NCBI RefSeq assembly: GCF_003626635.1
Contig: NZ_RAZT01000001.1
Coordinates: forward strand, 1 to 64,000
Length of the DNA stretch: 64,000 nt
Direction of reading: 5' to 3'
Source: Micromonospora musae
Lineage (GTDB): Bacteria; Actinomycetota; Actinomycetes; Mycobacteriales; Micromonosporaceae
Part shown: in pieces, positions 48,349 through 58,891 of the stretch
Layout: each line of letters opens with the position of its first letter
Numbering within the stretch: the first letter of the stretch is position 1
The notes under the pieces: generated by a model
Databases searched by the model: none
Told to the model about the DNA's origin: nothing
What the model saw: the letters and a program-made list of their open reading frames with translations, nothing else
Position numbers and translations under genes: made by a program

Positions 48349-48639
48349 ATGGCACTCAGCGACGACGACATGACCACCATGGGCGCCGGAGGCGACGAGG
48401 GCCCCGCCGACGGTGGCGCGACGCCGGGCAAGCGGGACGGCGGCGCGGACGGCAGCGCCGACCAGGGCGCCGAACGCGGCATGGACCGCGGCGCGGACCA
48501 GGGCGCGGAGGGACCGGCGGACGGCGGTGCGACGCCCGGCAAGCAGGACGGCGGCGCCGACGGTGGGGCGGAGGGACCGGCCGACGGGGGCGCGACCCCC
48601 GGCAAGCAGGACGGCGGCGCCGACGGCCCCGCCCGCTGA
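48349..48639 (+). CDS. Asp/Gly-rich repeat peptide (BatC-like), possible modified-peptide precursor
   Basis: A 96-residue hydrophilic protein with no predicted fold. After an N-terminal MALSDDDMTTMG segment it has three copies of the 19-residue unit EGPADGGATPGKxDGGADG, at about 17-35, 54-72 and 75-93, with shorter variants between. Similar small proteins are annotated BatC in actinobacteria. GAGGGAG precedes the ATG. The JmjC gene starts 3 nt after its stop. The conserved leader-like start plus repeats rich in Asp, Pro and Lys, which are hydroxylatable residues, suggest it is the substrate of that oxygenase; this is inference. Confidence 0.75.
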   Translation: MALSDDDMTTMGAGGDEGPADGGATPGKRDGGADGSADQGAERGMDRGADQGAEGPADGGATPGKQDGGADGGAEGPADGGATPGKQDGGADGPAR

Positions 48640-48642
48640 GCG

Positions 48643-49923
48643 ATGGGCGTCACGCAGCTCGACCCGCCGGGCGGCCACGGCCGCCCGGCGGCGCAGCCCG
48701 CGAGCGCGTCCGCGGCGCTCGCCCGGTGCGTGGCCGTCGAACCGGCGAAGTTCGCCGCCGCGCACTGGGGCCAGACCCCACTGCTCTCCCGCGCCGACGA
48801 GCTACCCGACCCGGCCGGCTTCACCGACCTGTTCAGCCCTGGCGACGCCGACGAGCTGCTCAGCCGGCGCGGCCTGCGCACCCCCTTCCTGCGCATCGCC
48901 CGCGACGGGGAACTCGTGCCGCCGGTCCGCTGGACCGGCGGCGGCGGCGCCGGAGCCGAGATCGGCGACCAGGTGCTCGACGAGCGGGTGCTGGAGCAGT
49001 ACGCCGCCGGCGCGACCCTGGTGCTGCAGGGCCTGCACCGCAACTGGCCGCCACTGATCGACTTCGCCCGCGACCTGGGTCTCGCGATCGGCCAGCCGTT
49101 GCAGGTCAACGCGTACCTCACCCCGGCCGGAAACCAGGGCTTCGCCACCCACTACGACACCCACGACGTCTTCGTCCTGCAGGTCGACGGCCGCAAACAC
49201 TGGCGGATCCACCCGCCGGTGCTGCCCGACCCGCTGGAGAAGCAGTCCTGGGGTGGCCGGGCCGACGAGGTGGCCGCCACCGCGCAGGGGCCGGCCGCGC
49301 TGGACGTGGTGCTCGCCCCGGGGGACGCGCTCTACCTGCCCCGCGGCTGGCTGCACAGCGCGCAGGCCCAGGAGTCCTCGTCGCTGCACCTGACCGTCGG
49401 CGTGCGGGCCCTCACCCGCTACGCGCTGGTCGAGGAGCTGCTGGCGCTCGCCGTCGAGGACCGCCGGTTGCGGGCCGGCCTGCCGCTCGGCATCGACCTC
49501 TCCGACCCCGACGCCGTCGAGCCGGAGCTCACCGAGACGGTCGAGGCGCTGCGGGACTGGCTGCTGCGCGTCGACCCGACCGCGCTCGCCGACCGGCTGC
49601 GGCGGCGGTCCTGGCCGGCCGCGCGCCCGGCGCCGATCCGGCCGCTCGCCCAGGCCGCCGCCATCGACACCCTCGACGTCGACAGCCGGCTCACCCTGCG
49701 TCCCGGGCTCCGTTGGCAGCTCGTCCCCGAGGCCGCGGACCGGGTCGCGCTGCGCTTGTTCGACCGGACCGTCAGCCTGCCCGCCGAGTGCGAACCGGCG
49801 GTCCGCGCCCTGCTCACCGGCGCGGTCGGCCGGGTCGGGGACCTGCCCGGCCTGCCGGACGACGCCGACCGGCTCGTGCTGGCCCGCCGACTGCTCCGCG
49901 AGGCGGTGGTCGTCCCCGGCTGA
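48643..49923 (+). CDS. JmjC/cupin-domain oxygenase (YcfD/ROX-like)
   Basis: A 426-residue Fe(II)/2-oxoglutarate-type protein hydroxylase. The cupin core has FATHYDTHDVFVLQVDGRKHW with His170 and Asp172 as metal ligands, and PRGWLHSA with His238 as the third. A basic residue in HWRIH may hold 2-oxoglutarate. The N-terminal FAAAHWGQTPLL and the C-terminal winged region resemble ribosomal oxygenases that hydroxylate ribosomal proteins. It directly follows the repeat peptide, making that peptide the most obvious candidate substrate, with a ribosomal protein the alternative. Confidence 0.88.
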   Translation: MGVTQLDPPGGHGRPAAQPASASAALARCVAVEPAKFAAAHWGQTPLLSRADELPDPAGFTDLFSPGDADELLSRRGLRTPFLRIARDGELVPPVRWTGGGGAGAEIGDQVLDERVLEQYAAGATLVLQGLHRNWPPLIDFARDLGLAIGQPLQVNAYLTPAGNQGFATHYDTHDVFVLQVDGRKHWRIHPPVLPDPLEKQSWGGRADEVAATAQGPAALDVVLAPGDALYLPRGWLHSAQAQESSSLHLTVGVRALTRYALVEELLALAVEDRRLRAGLPLGIDLSDPDAVEPELTETVEALRDWLLRVDPTALADRLRRRSWPAARPAPIRPLAQAAAIDTLDVDSRLTLRPGLRWQLVPEAADRVALRLFDRTVSLPAECEPAVRALLTGAVGRVGDLPGLPDDADRLVLARRLLREAVVVPG

Positions 49924-49953
49924 GCCGAGCAGCCGACCAGCCGCCCGGTCGAC

Positions 49954-49969
49954 GACCGGCGCGCCGGTC
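49954..49969. terminator. 16-nt palindrome between convergent genes
   Basis: GACCGGCGCGCCGGTC is a perfect palindrome overlapping the last base pairs of the minus-strand gene, 31 nt after the JmjC stop. It could end both transcripts, though its loop would be tight. Confidence 0.4.
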
Positions 49970-50633
49970 AGCGGAAGAGGACCAGCAGTAGGACGGTGGC
50001 CGCCAGCCCGGCGGCGAGCACCACGGTGATCGGGCGGGGACCCAGCACGGCATTACGCCGATCCGCCAGCATCTTCGCCGGCACCAACCCGACCAGCGGG
50101 CCGAAGAGCGTCACCACCAGCGCCAGCACCGGCATCCCGACCGCCAGGTCGCCGCCGTAGCCCACCCCGGCCGCACGGGCCACCGCACCGAGGGCGTACG
50201 CCAGCACGGCGCCGGCCACGCCGCAGGCGGCGAGCAGCGGGTTGACCGAGCCGGGCAGCTCACCCGGCTGGCGGGTGCGGTCGAGCAGCTCGCGCACCTG
50301 GCCCAGCAGCAGCACCGGATCGGCGTCGACGCCGGCCGTCGGCGCGGGCGCCCCGGTCAGCCGGCGCCCGGCGGAGCCGAGCCGCTCACGCAGCAGCTGC
50401 CACAGGTGCGCCGCCTCCGCGTCCACCCGCTCCTGCAGCTCCCGCGCGTCGGCCAGCTCCCGCTCGGCCCGCTCCACCTGCTCCTCCGCCTCGGCGACGG
50501 CCCGGTCCGCGGCGACGCACTGCCGCTCGTGCCAGCTCTGCGCCTCCTCCCGCTGGGCGTGCACGCGGGCGCTGACATCGGCGAGCCTGCGCACCTGCGC
50601 CGCGTACGTCTCGCTGGCAACCGGCTGGTTCAT
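49968..50633 (-). CDS. Coiled-coil membrane protein of the FtsK-like operon
   Basis: A 221-residue protein. Residues about 10-95 form a long charged coiled coil (RAVAEAEEQVERAERELADA). After a linker come three hydrophobic helices at about 133-157 (ACGVAGAVLAYALGAVA), 163-187 (LAVGMPVLALVVTLFGPL) and 200-219 (ITVVLAAGLAATVLLLVLF). It is last in a four-gene operon; its ATG overlaps the ATPase stop as ATGA. It probably anchors the soluble ATPase to the membrane through its coiled coil. No known family recognised. Confidence 0.8.
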   Translation of the reverse strand: MNQPVASETYAAQVRRLADVSARVHAQREEAQSWHERQCVAADRAVAEAEEQVERAERELADARELQERVDAEAAHLWQLLRERLGSAGRRLTGAPAPTAGVDADPVLLLGQVRELLDRTRQPGELPGSVNPLLAACGVAGAVLAYALGAVARAAGVGYGGDLAVGMPVLALVVTLFGPLVGLVPAKMLADRRNAVLGPRPITVVLAAGLAATVLLLVLFR

Positions 50634-53299
50634 CGGGACGGTCCATAGGGGATGATCACTTGGCCGGTGCGGTGCACCGCTCGGTCGAAGAAGAGCCCAC
50701 GCCACGGGCGGGGGTACCAATCCGGGCCACCGGTGCCCGGATAGAGCGACGAGCCCAGCTCGCCGCCGTGCGTGTCGAGCGCCACCCAGGCGCCGATCTG
50801 ATCGGTGCGCGCCGCCGGGCCGCCCAGGTCCGCCCGCATCCGGGCCACGCCCCGCCACCAGGCCAGCACGTGCGTACGCCGCTCCGGCCCGTCGTGCAGG
50901 ATCCCGCGCAGCCGCTCCAACCCGGTACGCCCCCCGGCTCGGGCGGCCAACGCGCCCGCCGCCGCGTCCACCGCGAAGAGCAGCAGGTAGTGCGGATCGC
51001 CGGCGCTCGCCAACCCGTCCGCCGTCTCGGTCATCAGCTCGGCGACCGTCTCCTCGTCGTACCAGGCGGCGTCCTCGGCGAGCTCCTCGTAGAGGGCACG
51101 GGCGATCGGGTCCGCGTCCGGGTCGAGGCAGGCGATGGAGAACCGTGCCGTGCCCGGGCGGTGCTGCCGGGCCAGCGAGCGGGCCGCCGCGTCGAGCACC
51201 GCGCACGCCTCGTCGACCCGGGTGCCGAGCACCGCCAGGTTCCGTCCCGGCGCGCGAGGCAGCCGCAAGGCCGCCGACCGGGCCTGCACGTCGATGATCT
51301 CGCCGAGCAGCGCGACCGGGCCCCGGGTCGTACCGTCGCCGCTCGTCAGCGCCCGGAAGTCCGGCGCGTCGACGAGCCGCGGGATCGCGTCACCGTCGAA
51401 GAGCCGGGCCGGCGCGGCGTCCTGCGGGCGCATCCGCCACAGCCGGTGCTGCAGGCCGCTCCAGGTCTCCCAGTCACTCGCCGACGGGATCCGGGCGACC
51501 TGGTTCCCCTCCGGCAGCCCCGACTCGGCGTTGACCACCGCGTGCCAGCGCGGCAGCGACTGGGCGGCGTCGTTGCGCTCGGCGAGGATCCGCAGTGCCT
51601 TCGGCAGCGCGATCCGCAGGGTGAACTGGGCGACCAGCGCCGGCCGCCCCCACAGCGCCTCGATCCCGCGCACGTCCTGCGAGGCGAGGACCAGGTGGAT
51701 GCCCTGCGAGCGACCCCGGCGGGCCAGGTCCTCCAGCAGCTCGGCGGCCTCCCGGGCGACCACGTCGCGCCCGGCGAGCAGCATCTGGAACTCGTCGACC
51801 ACCGCCACGATGCGCGGCCAGCGGCCGGTCGGGTCCACCGCGCGCAGCTCGGCGAGCTTGGTGACCTCGTGCTTCTTCGCCGCGTCGGCGCGCCGGCGCA
51901 GCTCCTCGGCGAGGAACCGCAGCAGCGCCAGCCCGAACTCCCGGTCGGTGTTGACGTTGATCCCGACCAGCCGCATGTGCGGCAGCCAGCTCGGGTCACG
52001 CCGGCCCTGCGCGAACCGGGCGAACGACACCCCCTCCTTGAAATCGAGCAGGTAGAACTCCAGCTCGGCGGGGGAGTAGCGGGCGGCGAGCGCCCCGATC
52101 CAGGTGAAGATCAGGTTGGTCTTGCCGGTGCCGGACGGGCCACCGATCAGCGCGTGCGGCGGGTAGTCGCCCAACGTCAGCAGCACCGGGCGGCCCTGCG
52201 GCCCCTCGCCGATGGGTGCCGTCAGGCCGGTGGCCGAGTCCTCCCGCCACATCCGCTCCGGCGGCGGCAGCAGGTCCGTGAAGGGCGTCGGCGCGGGACC
52301 GGCGTTGACCCGGGCCGCCACGTCCCGGCAGGTCTCGGTGACCAGGGGCGCCGGCGGCGGCGGGTCGAGCCGGACCGGCAGCCCCGGCGACGCGCCGACT
52401 CGCGCGCCGTCCGGTTCGGCCACCACCCGGGTGACCGTCGGATCGTCCGGCAGCGCCACGCCCCGCACCACGAGGTGCACCCCGCACGCCGCGCCCGTAC
52501 GGACCACCCGGTCGAGCTGGCCGCGCTCGTGGCGGGAGAGCTCGTCGCCGCCGAGCAGCACCGCCACCCGCCACGGCTCGGGCCGGCGGCCCGTCGCGGC
52601 GGCCAACTCCCGCAGCGAGCTGTGCTCCCCGGCCAGCACCGTCTCGTTGATCCGGCGGATCTGCTCGACGAGGTCGTCGAGCAACCGACCCAGCCCACCC
52701 GGCCCGACGAAGGTCAGCAAGCCGGCGGTGCCGAGCGGGGCGAAACCGGCCAGCCCGCCACCCAGGTGCTCCGGGTCGTACCCCATCAACCGGACGGTGC
52801 CGGCGTCCGTCCGGCCCAGGGCGCGCAGCAGCAGCGCGCCGACCACCGCGTCGCAGCCGTCCCGGTCGGCGCCGGAGAGTTCGACGTGTCCCGCATCGAG
52901 CAGCGGCACCAGGGCCGGCACCGGCTCGGCGCCCGCAATGCCGAGGGTGCCGATCCGCAGCGCGCCGGGAGGCTCGGACCGCTCGGCCGGCGTGGCGCGC
53001 CAGCGGGACCACTCCTCGGCGGCGGCGCCGGGCGCCTCCCAGCGGGCGGCGTCGGCGGCCCGCCGGGCCAGCTCGGCGATGCGCGCGGCGTGCCGCTCGT
53101 CGATCTCGGCGAGGCGGCGGTCGCGCTCCGCGCCGACCCGCCCCGGCACCTCGGCGGCGGCCCGGCGTACCCGGGTCAGCCGCTCCCGCCCAGCGGCCAG
53201 CTCGGTCTGCGCGGCGAAGAGCCGGGTGCGGGCCGCGCCGAGCGCGTCGGCGAGCGTGCCCCGGACCCGGCTGACCAGCTGCGCGCGCCGGTCAGCCAT
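50630..53299 (-). CDS. FtsK/SpoIIIE-type ATPase with three ATPase-like modules
   Basis: An 889-residue soluble ATPase. Residues 1-90 form a coiled coil. Residues about 110-310 look like a RecA-type module without a Walker A motif. The middle module (about 345-640) is a true FtsK/SpoIIIE domain, with Walker A GGPSGTGKT at 386-394, Walker B RIVAVVDEFQ near 496-505, and sensor LVLASQD. The last module (about 660-889) has a degenerate loop, PGRNLAVLGT. Three modules with one intact site recall EccC of type VII secretion, but here no membrane helix is present. It overlaps both neighbours by a few bases, so all four genes are co-translated. Export or DNA/protein translocation is inferred. Confidence 0.87.
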   Translation of the reverse strand: MADRRAQLVSRVRGTLADALGAARTRLFAAQTELAAGRERLTRVRRAAAEVPGRVGAERDRRLAEIDERHAARIAELARRAADAARWEAPGAAAEEWSRWRATPAERSEPPGALRIGTLGIAGAEPVPALVPLLDAGHVELSGADRDGCDAVVGALLLRALGRTDAGTVRLMGYDPEHLGGGLAGFAPLGTAGLLTFVGPGGLGRLLDDLVEQIRRINETVLAGEHSSLRELAAATGRRPEPWRVAVLLGGDELSRHERGQLDRVVRTGAACGVHLVVRGVALPDDPTVTRVVAEPDGARVGASPGLPVRLDPPPPAPLVTETCRDVAARVNAGPAPTPFTDLLPPPERMWREDSATGLTAPIGEGPQGRPVLLTLGDYPPHALIGGPSGTGKTNLIFTWIGALAARYSPAELEFYLLDFKEGVSFARFAQGRRDPSWLPHMRLVGINVNTDREFGLALLRFLAEELRRRADAAKKHEVTKLAELRAVDPTGRWPRIVAVVDEFQMLLAGRDVVAREAAELLEDLARRGRSQGIHLVLASQDVRGIEALWGRPALVAQFTLRIALPKALRILAERNDAAQSLPRWHAVVNAESGLPEGNQVARIPSASDWETWSGLQHRLWRMRPQDAAPARLFDGDAIPRLVDAPDFRALTSGDGTTRGPVALLGEIIDVQARSAALRLPRAPGRNLAVLGTRVDEACAVLDAAARSLARQHRPGTARFSIACLDPDADPIARALYEELAEDAAWYDEETVAELMTETADGLASAGDPHYLLLFAVDAAAGALAARAGGRTGLERLRGILHDGPERRTHVLAWWRGVARMRADLGGPAARTDQIGAWVALDTHGGELGSSLYPGTGGPDWYPRPWRGLFFDRAVHRTGQVIIPYGPSR

Positions 53300-54389
53300 C
53301 GCTGCCCCGGCGCCGGGGCGCGTCGACCCACGGACCCGGCCGCCGCGGACGGGTACCGGTGCCCGCGGCCGTCCGGTCGGGAAGCCCACCCGACTGCGCC
53401 CGGTTCGCGCCGGCGCCGGTCAGCTCGCCCGGCGCGGCCCGACCCGGGGTGGAACGCCCACCACGGTCGGCGCCGACCCGCTCGCCCGCCCGGCCGCCGT
53501 TGCCTGCGCCCGTCGGCGCCGAGTCGCCGGTCGCCCGGCGATCCGCCGTTGCCGCCTCGGGCAGGTCCCGCCCGAGACGGGCGAGGAGCACGCCGGTCAG
53601 CACACCGCCGGCCACCGCCGAGTCCGCGGCGTGCGGGGCCTCGCCGGAGCGGCGCGGCGGGGGCATCCGGCACAGCCGGGTCAGCAGCGTCTCCAGCACC
53701 GGCGCCGGTAGGCCGGGCAGCAGATCCCGCACCCGACCGTCCAGGGCGCTGCGCAGCCGGCCCAGATCGTCCGAGCGGGGCGGATGGCCGAGCAGCTCGG
53801 TGGCGAACTCCCGCAGCAGCTGGGGGGCGAGCGCGGCCATGCCCAGCCCGACGTCGGCGTGTGCCCGGCGCAGCTCGGTACGCAGCCGGTCCCGGTCACC
53901 GGCGCGTACCCCGCGCACCACCCGGCGCAGCAGCTCGGTGGAGTCGTTGATCTGCTCGTCCGGTTCGTCCGCGCCCTCCGCGCCGCCGGTCAGCTCCGCC
54001 ACCCGTACCGACCACCACCGCCGCAGCCGCACCTGCTCGGCCGGCTCGGGTGGTACGACGACCGGGGCGGCGTCCCGCGGCGCGTCGTGCCGGGGCCGCT
54101 CGGAGTCGCGTGGCTGGGCCGGGGCGGTGCCACCGGCGCCGAGCCCGATGGCGGCCAGGTACGCGGCGAGCTGCTCCTGTGCCAGCCGCAACGCGTATCC
54201 GGCGGTCTCGATGTGCTCGGTGGCGGAGGAGAGCTCCGGCACCCCCATCGGGTTGGCCGACTCCTGACGTACCCAGCGCAGTCGCTCGCTGGCCAACCCG
54301 AACTTCTCCAACGCCTGGGCGACCAGGCCGAGCGGCAGCTCCTCGGCGGCGGCGCGGACCTGGGCGCCGACATCCTCGACGATCGACAC
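53292..54389 (-). CDS. Pro/Gly-rich protein of the FtsK-like operon
   Basis: A 365-residue protein of unknown family. Residues 1-85 are helical (EDVGAQVRAAAEELPLGLVAQALEKFG), followed by a Pro-rich linker. A second helical region spans about 120-245 (DSTELLRRVVRGVRAGDRDRL), and the last 100 residues are Gly/Arg/Ala-rich and disordered. The start region resembles proteins that pair with small helical-hairpin partners. GTG start; the stop overlaps the ATPase ATG by 8 nt, and the gene follows the 86-residue gene by 9 nt. It is probably a substrate, chaperone or adaptor of the ATPase. Confidence 0.72.
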   Translation of the reverse strand: MSIVEDVGAQVRAAAEELPLGLVAQALEKFGLASERLRWVRQESANPMGVPELSSATEHIETAGYALRLAQEQLAAYLAAIGLGAGGTAPAQPRDSERPRHDAPRDAAPVVVPPEPAEQVRLRRWWSVRVAELTGGAEGADEPDEQINDSTELLRRVVRGVRAGDRDRLRTELRRAHADVGLGMAALAPQLLREFATELLGHPPRSDDLGRLRSALDGRVRDLLPGLPAPVLETLLTRLCRMPPPRRSGEAPHAADSAVAGGVLTGVLLARLGRDLPEAATADRRATGDSAPTGAGNGGRAGERVGADRGGRSTPGRAAPGELTGAGANRAQSGGLPDRTAAGTGTRPRRPGPWVDAPRRRGSDG

Positions 54390-54398
54390 GGCCGTCGC

Positions 54399-54659
54399 CT
54401 ACAGGGCCGCGACGTAGAGCTGCGCCTGCTCGACGGCGACCAGGGTCGCCGCGAGGCACTCCTCCAGCTCCTGACCGGCCTGGGTCAGCGAGGCCTGTGC
54501 CGCCTCGACCGTCTCGTGCCCGCTGCCCTCCAGCGCCCCGGCCAGGGTCTGCTGCGCCTCGGTGAGTTTCTCGCCGGCGGCCTGCACGGCGCTCTGGCCG
54601 TCGCCGATCTGCTGGAGTGCCACGTCGATGGCTGCCTTGAGCTCGGCGACGCTCGCCAC
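54399..54659 (-). CDS. 86-residue helical-hairpin protein (WXG100-like)
   Basis: First gene of the operon, with AGGAGG 8 nt before its GTG. Residues 3-42 and 50-85 are two amphipathic helices split by an EGSGHE turn, the size and shape of ESX/WXG100 proteins, but the WXG motif is absent. It contains a single Cys and no signal peptide. Such proteins are exported by EccC-type ATPases. The resemblance is structural inference only; it could instead be a structural subunit. Confidence 0.72.
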   Translation of the reverse strand: MASVAELKAAIDVALQQIGDGQSAVQAAGEKLTEAQQTLAGALEGSGHETVEAAQASLTQAGQELEECLAATLVAVEQAQLYVAAL

Positions 54660-54758
54660 GGGGGTTACCTCCTGGGGGCAGGGAGGCTTTCATTAGAGCC
54701 TATGGGTACGGCGGGAAGTCATCCGCCCTGTCAGTGTTCCTGCCCCGGTGACCGCTTG

Positions 54759-55220
54759 TCACCCTGAAGCGCCGGGAGTCCGATTGGCGGGACTGGCCGC
54801 ATCTTGCGCCCGGACCGCCGGACCCGCCATGCGGCCCTCCGAACCCTCGCGCAGCCAGCGCGGCCCGTACACCTCGGCCCCCTCGGCCACGACCCGATTG
54901 CGCAGCTCACGGTCGGCCGTGACGACGACGCGCCGGCGCTGCGGGGCCGCGCGGACCAGGTCGACTATCGCGTCGTCGCCCGAGCCCCGGGCGCCGACCA
55001 CCTCGACGCCCGGCACCGCCGCAACGTCCCGCGCGCGACCCTCCACCACCAGCACCACCACCACCGGCGGCAACAGCTGCGGGGGCAGCCCGACCTCGCC
55101 CAGCCCGGCGAGCGAGTCCCGCAACCGGGCGGTCGCCCCGGCCCGGTCCCGCCACCACCCGTCCGGGCGCGAGCCGACAACGTTCGCGGCGTCCACGATC
55201 AGCAGCGGCCGTACGTCCAT
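54759..55220 (-). CDS. NYN/PIN-like nuclease-fold protein
   Basis: A 153-residue protein with a PIN/NYN-type fold. Strand LLIVDAANVVGSRPDGWW carries the first acidic residue, then GSGDDAIVDLVRAAP and VVVTADRELRNRVVAEGAEV supply the others of a metal site for RNA cleavage. The tail beyond about 125 is low-complexity. The ATG at 55220 sits behind a G-rich stretch. It is separated from the operon at 54.7 kb by about 100 nt and has no visible antitoxin. RNA processing is inferred from the fold. Confidence 0.78.
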   Translation of the reverse strand: MDVRPLLIVDAANVVGSRPDGWWRDRAGATARLRDSLAGLGEVGLPPQLLPPVVVVLVVEGRARDVAAVPGVEVVGARGSGDDAIVDLVRAAPQRRRVVVTADRELRNRVVAEGAEVYGPRWLREGSEGRMAGPAVRAQDAASPANRTPGASG

Positions 55221-55263
55221 CACCCCAGCCTGCCACCGCGGGCGCCCGCCGACCCGGCTGCCG

Positions 55264-55329
55264 CCGCCACCGGCGCGCCGCGCTGCCGCCACCGGCGCGC
55301 CGCGCTGCCGCCACCGGCGCGCTGCGCGC
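55264..55329. repeat. 22-bp tandem repeat, three units
   Basis: Three copies of a 22-nt unit beginning CCGCCACCGGCGCGCCGC lie upstream of the NYN gene, at 55264-55285, 55286-55307 and 55308-55329 (the last divergent). Non-coding by context. Confidence 0.8.
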
Positions 55330-55417
55330 CGCCGAACCGCCGCCACCGGCGCGCCGTGCGCCACCGCACCGACGCGGGGACCGGCCGTCGTGCCCGCCCC
55401 GGCGGCCTCCGCGCGGC

Positions 55418-55442
55418 GTTTGTCGGGCCGACCGCCGGGTAG
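55418..55442 (+). promoter_or_regulatory. SigF/SigB-type promoter of the clpC-like operon
   Basis: GTTT (55418-55421), 15 nt, GGGTAG (55437-55442), 40 nt before the ATG. Confidence 0.72.
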
Positions 55443-55482
55443 CCCCTGCCGACCGTGCCGCACGCTACTGCGGAGGACAGAG

Positions 55483-58037
<2,555 letters not shown>

Positions 58038-58041
<4 letters not shown>

Positions 58042-58256
58042 GTCGCCCGGAGCCGCCCGAGCCGCAGCAGCCTCCCGAGGCGGAGCAGCCTGCCGAGACC
58101 GAGGAGTCCCGGGAGGACGCCGAACACCCCGAACCTATCCAGGCCCGGCCCACGGCCAACCCGGCGCGGGTCCGCATGCCGGCGGAAGGCTGGCGCCGCA
58201 AGACCGACGAAGGGGACCCGGAGACGTCCGGGCCGCCACCCGGAGAGGAGACCTGA
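58038..58256 (+). CDS. Small Pro/Glu-rich protein of the clpC operon
   Basis: A 72-residue acidic protein rich in Pro and Glu, predicted disordered (PEPPEPQQPPEAEQPAETEE). It has a short basic patch, MPAEGWRRKTDEGDPE. The ATG overlaps the clpC stop as ATGA, and its stop overlaps the DUF3140 ATG. It may be an adaptor or degradation tag for the ATPase, which is speculative. No recognised family. Confidence 0.65.
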
Positions 58257-58606
58257 TGGTACGCGAGCAGCGGCTCGATCCCGAGGTTGCGGTGCTCTGG
58301 GACGACTTCCACGCCCAGGTCAACGTCCCGTCCGAACAGCTGCGACAGTGGCTGCTGACCCGCGGCTCGGGCGAGGAGGCGTTCGGCCCCGACCCGGACC
58401 TGAACCTGCCGGAGCCGGGGCGGCAGATCCTCAAGGTGCTGACCAAACGGAAGGTCGACCTCACCCCGGAGGACATCGAGGTGATGCAGGACGCCGTCGA
58501 CCGGATCCAGGCCCTGGTGGACGCCCGGCCGCCGCGCGGCAACGCCGACGACGAGTGGCGGCACTCCCTGCTGGACCTCGGCCACGACATCCTGATCGAA
58601 CGCTGA
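58256..58606 (+). CDS. DUF3140 protein
   Basis: A 116-residue protein of the DUF3140 family. Typical parts are AVLWDDFHAQVNVPSEQLRQWL, GRQILKVLTKRKVDLTPEDIE, and the end WRHSLLDLGHDIL. GGAGAGGAGACC precedes the ATG. It is third in the clpC-like operon, so stress use is likely. The molecular role is not known. Confidence 0.85.
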   Translation: MVREQRLDPEVAVLWDDFHAQVNVPSEQLRQWLLTRGSGEEAFGPDPDLNLPEPGRQILKVLTKRKVDLTPEDIEVMQDAVDRIQALVDARPPRGNADDEWRHSLLDLGHDILIER

Positions 58607-58626
58607 CCGGCCGCGACCGCCCCGCC

Positions 58627-58872
58627 TCAGGTGCCCTGGTCGGACTCCAGGCTGCCCAGGGTGAGCCCGGCGGCGTCGGCGGCCGCCTCCCGGTCGGCGC
58701 GCATCCGCTCCTCCCGGGTCACCAGGTTGGCGTACTCGGTCAGCTCCGCCGGCCCCGGCACCTCCGGCAGCCGGCGCAGAAAGGCCTCGAGGTCCTGGGC
58801 GGCGGCGGTGTGCGCGGCGGCGGCACGGCGCAGCAGGTCACGGTCGTCCGCGGCGGGAGAAACGTCGGTCAT
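58627..58872 (-). CDS. Small helical protein of unknown function
   Basis: An 81-residue all-helical soluble protein (AAAAHTAAAQDLEAFLRRL, REERMRADREAAADAAG). I do not recognise the family. It converges with the DUF3140 gene after 20 nt. GGGTAT lies 13 nt before the ATG on the same strand, but no SigF-type -35 is at the right distance. Confidence 0.6.
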   Translation of the reverse strand: MTDVSPAADDRDLLRRAAAAHTAAAQDLEAFLRRLPEVPGPAELTEYANLVTREERMRADREAAADAAGLTLGSLESDQGT

Positions 58873-58891
58873 GGGGCCCTGATACCCGTCG

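Noticed and set aside
50660..53950. A 1096-codon plus-strand frame opposite the FtsK-like ATPase gene
   Set aside because: It has no domain or ribosome site, and the minus strand carries a clear ATPase with Walker motifs.
54686..54709. GCTT, 14 nt, GGGTAC on the plus strand, SigF-like
   Set aside because: It would drive antisense RNA into the NYN gene, and the -35 is poor; likely chance.
58878..58890. GGGTAT before the 81-residue protein gene as a SigF promoter
   Set aside because: No GTTT or GNNT lies 14-16 nt upstream.
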